Assembly (NCBI GenBank): GCA_019843655.1
Contig: JACDQD010000004.1
Location: 14,942,001 to 15,006,000, forward strand
DNA length: 64,000 nt
Source: Lethocerus indicus
Taxonomy: Eukaryota; Arthropoda; Insecta; Hemiptera; Belostomatidae
Reading direction: 5' to 3'
The position numbers were made by a program, and so were the translations under genes. Shown piece by piece: positions 25,586-36,800 of the stretch; within the stretch, counting starts at the first letter, position 1, and the number at the start of each line of letters is the position of its first letter. Under the pieces are notes generated by a model, which worked only from the letters and a program-made list of their open reading frames with translations, did no database searches and was not told the DNA's origin.

Positions 25586-25619
25586 CTCCAACTTGCTCTT
25601 CAGTGAGTCCATACTCCGA
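25586..25619 (-). CDS. Neo-calmodulin-like core exon 1 (N-terminal helix)
   Basis: This 34-nt exon encodes SEYGLTEEQVG plus the first base of a Glu codon. It matches the LTEEQ start of the first calmodulin helix. The acceptor is CGTTTCAG|TCG and the donor is GAG|GTAAGG. It enters in phase 0 and leaves in phase 1. It has no in-frame Met of its own, so the start codon must be supplied by an upstream exon. It is too short to be found by ORF length. Confidence 0.93.
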
Positions 25620-26059
25620 CTGAAACGTAACAAATTGGTTTGTTAAGTTTGTTTGGAACTACTGTGCACATTCTTATATAAAATTCAAGATTCTTTAAAG
25701 GGATTTCCGACCAGGAGAATATGACAACTCAAACATTCTTCTCTTAATCGAGGAATGTGTGCGTGAAACCTTTACATATTATCCACTGTGGCTAGCATAG
25801 AATGGATCACACATGATATTGTCGGTGTTCTGCTTTCGCTTGAATTGTTATTCATTTGTATTTGCAATATAAAAGACGGCGATTAATGAGTGAAGTTTTT
25901 AATCACAGATGATTTAATTTTCTCGAAATCCCCCGATACCAAGCAGTCAGACAGCGCGGCCAAAATCAACAAATTGAAAAGAGGTTTCGCAGTTGTTGCC
26001 ACTCTTCGATAACAAATGGGGCTGCGTTAAAAACCTAATCTATACACATTCCTCGAATA

Positions 26060-26190
26060 ACAATTGGCAGATACTGGCTCATGCTAAACCGGTGGGAAGG
26101 TGAAATTTGAATACCGAGGGCGATTATGCCCCTAGGAACCCGTCACTCGTCAGCATTAGGACTTGAGCTCCTATCCTACCGACTCTCGGC
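26060..26190 (-). repeat. Possible SINE-like copy with tRNA-like head
   Basis: On the minus strand GAGAGTCGGTAGGATAGGAG, CTCAAGTCCTAA and ACGGGTTCC resemble an A-box, anticodon arm and B-box. They are followed by ACCGGTTTAGCATGAGCCAG, which resembles the family core. It lies in the intron upstream of the first core exon. Confidence 0.35.
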
Positions 26191-28899
26191 CCGGCAGAAT
26201 TACTTTTTTCTGTATTGTACGAGAAATGAGATATTTATTGTTCATTCTATAATTATAAACTGCAAAAAAGTCGAAGCCGTGCGTCACTGTGCGTTAAAAT
26301 GTTAGCAGACGATATCAGAATTTTGTAGAGCAAGAGTAAATTCATTAAACTGCGAATTCCTGGCACTGGCAATGCGAATTCCTTTGTCAAGAAAAATTGA
26401 TAACCGTATAATGAAGTTCCCTTACAATTTACATGGCATTCGATATTTTTGTCTTGGAGGCAATAATTGAGAGGCCGATATCGCATACACATACGAGTTA
26501 GAAATTCGGTACAAAATACCAATATTTGGCATTTGCAGCTGCCACCATGTCGAGGTGAGGTACAACGGTAGCCAGTCGGTAGTAATGGTACGACACAAGT
26601 TTTGTCCCAGTTGGGAATTCGTAAAATACGTTGTTCTAAATTGTTGGTATTGTCCGCGAATGATTGTGGGAAGAATGTTCTAGGCGGTTTCTGTTACAAA
26701 TTCAAGTTGTAGCAAGTTGACTGCGGTGTAACGAATGGGGGTTATGTGTGCTCAGAGTCGGTAAAGTAACGTTTACGGTGGACACTAAATGGAGACGGGA
26801 GTTTCTGGGGTTTTCATGGGCTTTGGTTGTACAGACCATTACATTTACCTTTTCTCTAGAGAGTGAATTCTTCTAGTTGGTAAATTAATCGACAGTCTGA
26901 TGCTTTGTAGTAAAAGAAATTGTAAACCACGAAAATACGTAAGATTGGAACAAATTTCAAAATTTGTCTATTACGAACAAAATATATTTAGGAATTCATG
27001 TAATGCTTGGTCTGTTCTCATAAGTACAGCTATTTCTCTATTTCCATTATATCTATTATTTATTTATTTATTTTAATTGTTAGTAACAGCGTAAACAGCA
27101 GTTATTTCATGAAGAAACTGGGCTTTTTAATGATTTGTTTTCTACGAACCTCAATTTTCAGAAATAGGAAATCTAGGCCTAGGATCTAATGTAGAATGTT
27201 TCAGAGGCGTGTGTTTGTGTGAGGCGGAACTTTGAATACGATTCAGTGAATTACTTCTTTCAAGTGTGCATTGTCATTATATGTCTATTGTACTACTGAC
27301 TAATTTAGTAAAAAGTAGGTTAAGGCGTTAATTAAAAAAGGAGACAAAAGTTTGAGCGAAATAAAGAATGCACGTCTAGACAATATACAACACTACACAA
27401 TATAAATAACTATCCCCTATAAAATACACAACAATTCATTTGCGGATCCATTGGGAATACACTAAGATGTGCCAAACAGAGCTTGCCATTCAAGAACAGG
27501 GGGATGTTTTCCTTTTTTTCTCCTGTCTCGTTTATTTCTAAATTCTGAGCAATTCTCCAATTTGGCCGTACGCGGATCCTCTTGGCTAGCCAGTCAGACA
27601 CTTGAACGGTCCCTCTTAATGCATTATAATTACTATTCCTGTCCGAAGGGGCACCGCGTCGAATGGTTCTTTGAACCGCCAACACCACTTCGCTAACCAT
27701 TTCGAAATTATATTCACTGTTAGGAAAATTCTGACTGGGGTTGGGGGTTACAATTTGCATGAATTATTGAACCTTGAACTGACACTTCAACATTGGAAAT
27801 TGTCATATTGGGAAGCCTCCGAGATTCAAAAACAATTAAATTTGTGACAAATGTTACTCCTCGTCTGTTCGTTGTTTAGTCGTCGTGTGATAAACTTCCA
27901 GAATTACCCAATGGACGAGTATCCAAGATACGTTTAAATTTAATGTTGCACATTAAAGGAGCTGAAGTCTAATATGATTTTTCTGGAGTTACAAGAATTT
28001 CACTCCTCCCAAAGATACAATTCTATGTTATTTTGTGGTGGGTAGTCTAACGCCAGTAAATATTTATAATTAGAATCAGATTTGAAGTAGCTTATTGAAA
28101 AGTTTTATGATAATGTCCGTATTCCAGAAATTATATTTTCTAGTTACTTGTTATTTATTACAAGAGTGTAGAAAATAAAAATTACCATAATAGTAAAGCT
28201 ATACTCTTTGATACTCTTGAAAACTCGAGAAAATAAAGGCCCATTTATTTATAATAGCAGAACTGTTGAACTATTATTAATCGGTAGATCGTCGAATGAC
28301 TGAAATTAAAATAGGAGTCCTTATAAGATACTAATCCTCGGAAATCTTAAAAACGCACACGCTCGACTATTTTGTTTAAAAGGCAGCCAGTTGGGTTTGA
28401 CGTGAACAGATGATGTCCGGTACGGGAGTAAACAAACTCGAATCGTCAAATTAACATTGAGCCGTCGCCAAGCATTTTTCTGAATAGGCCGGATATTCCG
28501 TAAATTCTCTTTACGCGATATAATTTACCGATGAAACAGCCGTATTTAAAATCAAACGAAGCATACCGTTTCTGTCGTTTATTCTTGGCTAGAGAAGGAA
28601 AAAGAAGATACCAAATTTTATCATGTTGTGAATATTGTTTACTTAAATCGATATAATTCATTTGATATTACTACACTACTTTTAATTATTATTCCCACGT
28701 CGTTGTTGAATCAATTAATTGAAAACTTCTAATTGGTATTTTTGGGATATTATGTTCACATACTGATTTATCTGTCGGTAAGGGATCATTTAATCGGGTA
28801 ATCGGGCACACCCGAGAGTGTCTCAGAATGAAAGGGCAGAAACTCTTCCAATAGAGCCCACTCAGGTGGTGTCCAAACACAGGAAAGCTCCCGGGAAAG

Positions 28900-28915
28900 C
28901 GGGGGTCAACCCCCG
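28900..28915. other. GC hairpin CGGGGG-TCAA-CCCCCG
   Basis: A perfect six-base G:C stem with a four-base loop, in the intron between the alternative first exon and the EF-hand core. No T-run follows and no function is evident. Confidence 0.6.
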
Positions 28916-29340
28916 ACCATACTGCCAACCGATGTAATTGCAACAATTTAAGTTGTGGTCGCGGAAACCTTCGCTCATCAATATAGTATTTTATTAAAGT
29001 AACATTTTTTAAGTTTTTAAAAGTAAACAACTGCCACTCTTCTCAATATTTAGTAAGTATTTACAATGAGGTAATATTAGGTTAGGTGAGAAAGACAATG
29101 AAATCGGAGAACCAAATTTTTCTTTATTTTATTTCCACTCTTATTAATGACACGATGTCACCCATTGTTTCATATGTTCGACATCAGCAATTTCAGACTT
29201 GGAACATACGAATACTAGTTCAAACCGACATAATTTCTTTTACCTGATTGGCCAACGTGTAAGATCCTGTCTATGACTAAATATTACGCAGGAAGGGCAC
29301 TCATTGTTGATATGGGGAAAATAAATGCGAATGAGAATAC

Positions 29341-29421
29341 CGAATGTTGCCTGAACTCGTCGGTGCTGGAGAGCCTGGAGAGCCTCGAGTACTCGGTCTG
29401 GTAGCGGTCCATCTCGCCCAT
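29341..29421 (-). CDS. Candidate alternative first coding exon
   Basis: The exon encodes 27 codons beginning MGEMDRYQTEYSRLSRLSS, with A at -3 and G at +4 around the ATG. It is locally GC-rich, then changes abruptly to AT-rich sequence at a TCG|GTATTC donor in phase 0, the phase the first core exon needs. Spliced to 25,619 it would give a 177-residue protein. The donor is weak (GTATTC), and the frame itself runs on to a stop at 29,284. A stronger donor (CAG|GTAAAAG, near 29,247) lies further on, but it is in phase 2 and outside this frame. The exon has its own possible TATA/Inr upstream, which suggests an alternative promoter. The peptide matches no domain I know. It could also be a noncoding leader exon. 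Confidence 0.38.
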
Positions 29422-29436
29422 CTTCACAATACACAC

Positions 29437-29463
29437 TGCAATACTCACACTATTGTCTTTTAT
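29437..29463 (-). promoter_or_regulatory. Possible TATA/initiator pair for the short isoform
   Basis: Reading the minus strand, GATAAAAG (TATA-like, 29,463-29,458) is followed about 25 bases later by TTGCAGTG, a reasonable arthropod initiator with the A at 29,437. A start there would give a 5' UTR of about 16 nt before the ATG at 29,421. The spacing is slightly short for a classic TATA promoter. Confidence 0.3.
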
Positions 29464-29880
29464 CGGGCGCGGGGGAACCACTAACTTATAGCTGCTAACT
29501 AACCTAATGCCAGCTCCGAGAGCACTGAGTAGGAGGTTCACTAGCCGCCGCCCTCCCTCCTTTCCGCTCCTTTGCGTTCTAATATTAGGCACACCCCCTA
29601 CTTTCGACTTGAAGGTGTTTACGGAACGATGCTTTGGCAGATTCCGAAACGCTTGTATGACGCTAGCGCCAGAAAAGATATATTCCCCATAATATTAAAA
29701 AATGACGTACAATTTTAACGCCCCGGTCTTACTTAAATAAACGAATCCATATTCGAAATTAAAGGAAACTGAAACATGAGCGCTGAAAATCGAACCTGAA
29801 ATCTTCAGGGGATGTTCTACCCTGGAATTATACATTACAAGGAAACAATTTTTCACGTATGGCTGTAAAAATAACTAAAT

Positions 29881-29920
29881 TAATATATTAATAATTATTA
29901 ATATATTAATAATTAATAAA
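29881..29920. repeat. Short AT-rich tandem duplication
   Basis: Two adjacent copies of a roughly 17-base unit TAATATATTAATAATTA. Confidence 0.7.
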
Positions 29921-30528
29921 TAAGGTAGAAATTCGGAAGTGAGGCTCACTCACAGTATAGTTTACCGTGGCCAAATATTTCGCTTTATCTCCTATACCTC
30001 TATTCCCTTTATGAGTGTAACAACTTTAGTGTGTTATGTTCTGAGTAACGCATAACTAAACTCCTAACATATTAGTGCTCTGGGTCACTTTTAGTGGTTC
30101 TGGAAAAAAGTAACTAATTCGGTTAAATTTTTTGCAGAAGCAGTGTCCTGCTGGCGCGGGATGCTTTATCTGCAAGGTAGGAGCGAAAGCATAACTTTAA
30201 TTTCACATCCATTTTAAATTTCTAAAAACTCGTTTTTGGGGATGATGTGAATTTCACGTCTCAGAAACATTCATGGCAGCAACACTATGATATTACACCA
30301 GTATATGTATTGAATGCACACACGCTATTCATTTCTTGGTCTAGGTCCTTGCATATTATAACAGGACAAAAATGTAAGTGCCAATTAGTAGCGTTTGGCT
30401 CTATAAACGTGCAGTGACGATGATTAGCGAAATGGCCGTTGAGCAGCACCGGATTGATTATGTCGATTTTGATCGAAAGGGAAGTTAGTTAATTGGTATT
30501 TACTGGGTTTTGGTTGATAGTAAGTTAC

Positions 30529-30888
30529 CAGGCTGATGGTGACGACGAGGTCATGCTGCTGGTGTCGCTTCTTGTTCTTGTCCTTCTTGAGGGAGGCTGA
30601 CGGTGGGGGCGGCCTCGACGCCGGCTGTGTGGCGAGAGCGGTGCTCGCCGGCTGCTGGCTCTCCTTGTGCTGTTGCTGTTGGGGCTGCTGCTGCTGCTGC
30701 TGATGTTGATGGTGCTGCTGTTGGTGGTGGTGGGCCGAGGTGGCTCCCTTGTGGGCCGCCGCCTGCTGCGTCTTCACCGCTCCCTTTTGCGCTGTCGGCG
30801 GCTTCTTTACCGGTGTAGTGCTCGTTCCTCCTTTCGCCGCCCCCTTCTGGTTCACGTGCCCGCCACCGTCGGCCGGCTTATTGCGCGC
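30529..30888 (-). CDS. His/Gln/Lys/Pro-rich cassette exon (120 codons)
   Basis: This is the longest open frame in the window. A clear acceptor (TTGTGCAG|GCGCGC) and donor (CTG|GTAACT) bound exactly 360 nt, in phase 0 at both ends, so it can be included or skipped without a frame change. The frame is open across the whole exon. Residues 1-50 are Lys/Ala/Gly/Pro-rich. Residues 53-74 are an interrupted His/Gln run. Residues about 85-105 are Pro/Ser/Ala-rich, and the end is basic (KKDKNKKRHQQ), like a nuclear localisation signal. No folded domain is visible, so it is probably disordered. Its composition is far GC-richer than its surroundings, as expected of coding sequence. Inferred: it joins the 52,157 exon to the EF-hand core, putting a long disordered N-terminus on a calmodulin. 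It could instead belong to an unrelated gene. Confidence 0.55.
30667..30732 (-). repeat. CAG/CAC trinucleotide run coding for His/Gln
   Basis: An interrupted CAG/CAC/CAA run within the cassette exon codes for alternating His and Gln, including six Gln in a row. Runs like this vary in length between individuals; here all units are in frame. Confidence 0.85.
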
Positions 30889-33800
30889 CTGCACAACCGA
30901 AAATCCATTAGCGGACCGAAGTTCCAACAAATTTTATAATTAATTACAATTAATGGAAAACAACGCATTACCACCTATTCAGAGCCTACACGTGTAATGT
31001 TAGTAAGTTGGCAAACGTGATGAATCTGAAGGGTTCACACTGAAGGAACACTTCCATTAACTGTGACTTTTAATTAGAAATCAATTAACATCGCTTAAAT
31101 GATGAAATTGAATATATATTCGCTGTTACTAACTCATGCGTAATATAATATTTTCGTCGTATTAATTTATTTATAAAATATTTGCCAGTATTATTTTTAA
31201 TAATAGTGCAGTAACATTTATTGACATATCAATTCCTTACGCCGTCTTTTAATCTTACGTCAACATCATTTTAGGACCAACTTCTCTCTCAAATACAATA
31301 TTTTCTTTACAAATTAATTATCATATACAGAAATAACATAGAGTACTGTGATTACGGTATTTATTTCATGAAACGTTGCTAGCATAGTACAAAACCAGTT
31401 CCGAACTCGCGAAGTTACCTTGTCAATATTGGAACTGTTAACATCTTTTTTCTTCTATTTTAATTCTTTTGAACTCATATGTATCTGCTGAGAATCTTTT
31501 GTTTACCTTGTGTTGAACAAGGAAATTGATAAGATCTAATGTACAAATAATAATATTAGAATTAATAGGTACTTCGTGACTTCTTGACGTTTCCTTGCTA
31601 TTTAATTTTTGCATCTACTTAGTAACTAAGTACCCGTGCAGAGTTCACAAGTGTCTGGTCCTAAAATTATGCCTTACATTCTTCATATACAATAAAGTAG
31701 GAGAGGAATATACTAGTTCGTTTAATAAGTAAATACTATTTGAATTAAAAGTTAGAATTGCAACCCTTGTTGTTACCTGCCAGTTAATATTACCGATGTT
31801 TAAATATGCTCAATATATATAATATTCTGATTTCGATATATACATTCCGACATACGTTGATGGAACTTTATCAAACTTTTATATCCATAAAAATGGGTAC
31901 AATCACAATTCAGAAGAAAACTTAAAATTACAAAACATCCCCCAAACTACTGATCAAAAAGGTAAGAAAAAATTCATTCATTTGTACATTTTACGTTATC
32001 TATATTTTCAAGTCATGCACCTCACATGCTGAAAAATTGTGCATATGTACGATTAAGTAAACAGGAACCCAATTTCATGCTAAAACCCCAGTTAATTCCT
32101 TCGAGAATACTTCTCAAGATTGGGAAAGAGTTGGTTAATATTGTGCCTTTGTTTGTTGCACTGGTAGTATCACCAAGCATAAGCATCTTGAATCGTAGTC
32201 TAATAATGACCAGGTAGCATTTCAATAACTCAGTTCAGGCGATACACGTGGCTCTTAATTGAAGATGTTATTTCAACCCAGTAATTCTTAATTTTCACCA
32301 GCAAATTGGAGCATCAGTTGGGACGTACTAAATTATATTTCATAAATTGAGTTATATATAACAAATCAATGAGTAAACTGACCTGAATGAGTTATTTATC
32401 ATAAATCAATGCGTAGCATAATATTGTAACTGATCTGCACATCTACACATCATCTACACATAACTCAATCAGATCAGATGGGTGATGTACATCATAATAT
32501 TTTCCCATACACATATATTATGTTTTATAATATTTATATAAACCCTATTATGAAGATGTTATTTCAATATACCTTTAAAATTATCTAAAATAAACCATGA
32601 TTGTGAAGATATCAACCGAGAAATTTCAAAAATCGTTTCAATGAGTTATTATTATTCATGAATATATTGCACAAGAATTTTAAAACAATACCGGAAATTG
32701 TATTTTATATTTATGTTTGACGTTATCTTTTATAATTCCAATGTATTTGTCAGTGTCGAAAATTACTATGTAATGATAATTCGAACATGTTCATGGGAAA
32801 TATATGTGTGGTAATACAAAATAAAATATGTTAGGGTGAACGCAGTAGATGAAGTATTTTGTCAAGGAGATAACACATAAAATAACACTTATGATTAACG
32901 TTTAATTGCGACGTGGATTACATTTTCATTTAAATTGAATGAATACAATTCTATTAAACTATTTTATCCCTGAACCTTTTAATCCCGAATTGCAAAATCT
33001 TAGGCAGGGGATAAATGATGCGAACTAAAAAATATGAAAACCCCGCGGAGCGTGAAACGGAGGCAGGAAAAGATTATGGGATTGCAAGAGTCGGGGCCGC
33101 TAAGAACCTGTCTTCATTTGTCTTACTTTCAGTTCGAGCAATAATTCAGGGCGGAGTTTAAAACCTGAACTCGTAGGTGCAATAAAAGCCTCAACTGAAA
33201 CAACAGGAGTCGTTTAAAATCTCGCCTATGTACCAAAATATTTTCTATTTACTGCAATAAAACAAAATGAATGGTATATTATCCTATAATCATAACTATA
33301 CCTATTTATTACGCAATATGGAATTGCATTAAAATTCAGTGACTAAGGGCCCAACAACGGAGAGGAAACGGACAGTTTCCTATTTCGAACCCTCTCACAT
33401 CTTAAATAAATAATATCTTAAACTAAGGTTCGTTAAGTTGACAGCATGCAGTCAAGAAATCATAGCGGTGTCGTAGGTACAAACTCCTCCCAAATGTGGG
33501 TCCTTACCACCTTACTAATAATAATGAAGTATTTGCATTAAACAAAATTAGTAATTTCAGTATGAATACTTAAAGTAATCTGATTTCATCTATACAAGTT
33601 TAAACAAGCCAAGTAGTTTTGATTGCTTTTTTTATTACCAATTTAAAATAAAAGTTCCAGCCACATGCACCATTTCAGAATGAATTCAAAGACATTTTTA
33701 CAGTACAGAATACGTTTCTAGAATAATGGTACGTGATTTGAATTAAACTCAAAACTGAAATCCGAAAAGGAAATAATCGTCTGAGGGCCCAGTCGTTCCG

Positions 33801-36800
33801 GTTTATCCACTTTCAAAAAAAGGAGATTAATGAGCCCCCGGTCTTTTCAGCGAGATAAGGACACGGGCTCTAGGATTTAAACGTGTGGAGGGAAAAAAAT
33901 TCTTTCCGGGCGGATGAAAATATCAGGAGTGAAACATTTTTGGACGGTCTCCAGGACTTCCGGCAGACGTCAGGCCCGAGAGCGGACGGCGTTTCGCCCG
34001 CAGAGGCACAATAGATAACTCTTGTATTTGGTGCCAGCGCTTCCACCCCAGAGCATATGTTGCTCTCTTTCCTTCTTCAATTTTCAATCCTTTCTACCTT
34101 TTGTTATTTTAAATTAGAAACCGAACATTGGAGCGCTCGTATAATCAATTCCACGAACTTTGAAATGTATTGCTCCACAAGTTTTCAACAGACACAATAT
34201 AGGGAAGACTTCCGGTTTCAGAAAAGTCTCGACTCATGATGCCTTTCGCCTATTCATAATTAAGCGCCGCCTCCTAATACAATTAGAAAAACGTGTAATG
34301 AACTAAGTGGCATCTGACCCCTCTAATGATTGCTCTGGAGTTAGACCTTCACATCGTCAGTATTGAAAACCATGAAGGTAATATAATGGACGCTCACAAT
34401 GAATTTATCTATCGATAATACTATTAACACTAACGGTATGATAACCGCATGATGGTGACAATAGCGGAAAGCCCAAGAAACGTAAGAGTGGTGTTTTTAT
34501 TTAATTTTGTAATTCTTTCCTCTATATGTAAGCGTCCTAAAAGCGTACTCACGAATTCTCCGCATATACCTTAAACTAGATAATGATAAAAAGATAATTA
34601 ATATTTCTTTTAATATTCCACTTTGAATGCTGTCTCGTTATTTGAAATTGTTCTGCCTTTTTGATTTAACAAGGAACAAAAAGGTTTGTTGGTGCGCACT
34701 CATTGTATTGTCGCATAATTCTTTCGCTTACATTTCCGCCTACCGAATTAGCATTGGTCCCGTGCCGTTAAACACCGGGGCCATTCTTTATAGCCGGGTT
34801 TAATTTCGGAGCGAGCGCATTAGGGATATTGCGCCCTTTGGAGGAGGCGGCAAAGGGGGGTTAGTTGCGGCCATATCGGATCATTTTCCTTTTGTTCCTC
34901 CCCAGGTCCTGTGTGCCTACTTCTTGCTCGCTTACACAGTCGGTCCCTTTCCACTTTGTCCGAGAGCGCTTTACTTTTTAATTTCCTCGCAGTTTAACTT
35001 CAAGTGAAATGGACGGGGGACTCGACTCGGAGGGGGTCACTCCCCAAGGCAGAAAGGCTTTAATTTGCCAGCGTTCTTTGTTTCCAGCCTCTCGGGCTTA
35101 GGCTTTATTTATCGCGCGTCTCCATTCTGCCCCAAGGTATTCCCCCAGTGGCTCGGCACACTCTCCCTACAACTCCACTTATGCTCGGTAGAATTACTCT
35201 TTATGGCTCTCAGTCTCACAATCGCTGAAAATTCCGTTATTATTCCTACTAACGAGGCAACCAAGGGGTTTAGAAATATGCCTTCATCTATTAGTTTGGA
35301 GTCATTGTTCGTAATTAATTTACGCCGGTATACGACACATATCGGAAATAGAGTAATTTATTTGCATTCAAAAACCCTCCCATTGTAACTGCATTCTTTT
35401 TCTATTTTCTCCTTTTCAATTATATTGTTGTATAACAGCGGTAATAATATTTATGAAATATATTCATTAACTAGAACGTTTATAAAGGACCTCATTTTAT
35501 TGTACGGGCCTAAATATTACTCAAAGAGAACTATTCTCGGAATTATTTCTTGTTATTCCCACCACTGTTAAAACCAATGGTAAAACAATGTTATTGAAAT
35601 TAAAATTCAAGTTCCTCCCGTTAAGATGTAATAGCGATTTAAATGATTAAGAATCTGTAATGAATACAGAATATGTAATGAACTAAATACGAGCACCAGA
35701 TCCTTCAAAAATGTAAATAAACAGATCCTAATAGTAAATGAACCGGCGTGATGTTTTTGTGACATATTTATTATTCATTACATAGCTATTCATTCATATA
35801 AATGTTTGCATTCGGGCAGTTACATTTCTCTTTCCATCTTGTGGGCACGCTCTCTAATTCATATTTAATTGACGTTTTAGGTTATTGAGTTGGTGAAGGC
35901 GGTAATGATGATAAAACTTTTGCTCGTCGATTCCGTATGTGGTGGTGGTGGCTGAGTGGTGGCGGGGAAGCCCACGGTTATCGTTATAGAATTAATTACA
36001 GACCAGAAGCGACAATTGATAACAGGTCAGGAACGCGCGCGAGCGTGTCTGCATCTGTGTGCCTGTGTAATGGAGCGCCTTCAGAGCTCTGATGTGAAAT
36101 TAATGCCCTTCCCCAGCCCTAATTCCCAGGGGTGGGAGTCCTCCCGGGGGGGTGGGGGGAGACAGACGATTAGCTCGATCGAGTGGCTGAAATCTGAATT
36201 GTGGTATACAACCACTGACGTCTTAGTGGAATCAAATTAATTTGGGAATTTTGACATTCACCTTTTATAATTACCAACCGATATTATCGAACTGGCGTAA
36301 ATCCGATACTGGAAAGAAAGCGGTAATTTCTTCGATCTAATTGTTACTACATTAATTCCATTTTCGTTCCTAACTGTAATAAAACATTTTGCCTTTCTAA
36401 AAGAGTCGTTGTTCGATCGACAGAATGAACAGAGCTAATAATAAAGTCGTAAATGATGTACCGACTTCCGAAACCAATACTGCGGTAACCGTTAAGGATG
36501 GAGTGGCTGTTACACCTATCCAGGGAGTGCGGCCGTAGCGGCGGTATAGCGTTGAAGAGAAATATTAAGCGGGTCGTTTGCGACATGACGTACGGCGCTG
36601 TAAAACGCTTGCGCGTCAAATCTGGGAGGAGATGGTTTATAATGTTTTACAGAGGGGGGGGGGTATAAATCAGCTCTGAGTCTACGGCCGCCTGCGAAAT
36701 TTGCACACGCAAGTCTCTGTCTCAATGGCTGGTGGCCAAACTGTTTACAGGCACTGTTTTGGCTGAGTTAATTTGAAGACAGTAACTAAGAAAACGAGTA

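Larger units (their letters stand above)
25620..29340 (-). other. Intron between alternative first exon and EF-hand core
   Basis: Holds the possible SINE-like copy at 26.1 kb, a GC hairpin at 28.9 kb and a GC-richer block at 27.4-27.7 kb. No exon is evident, though a further short phase-0 exon could hide here. Confidence 0.5.

Noticed and set aside
36654..36670. Run of ten G followed by TATAAAT, a possible promoter
   Set aside because: No initiator, no ATG with a sensible frame, and no CCAAT or other element nearby.
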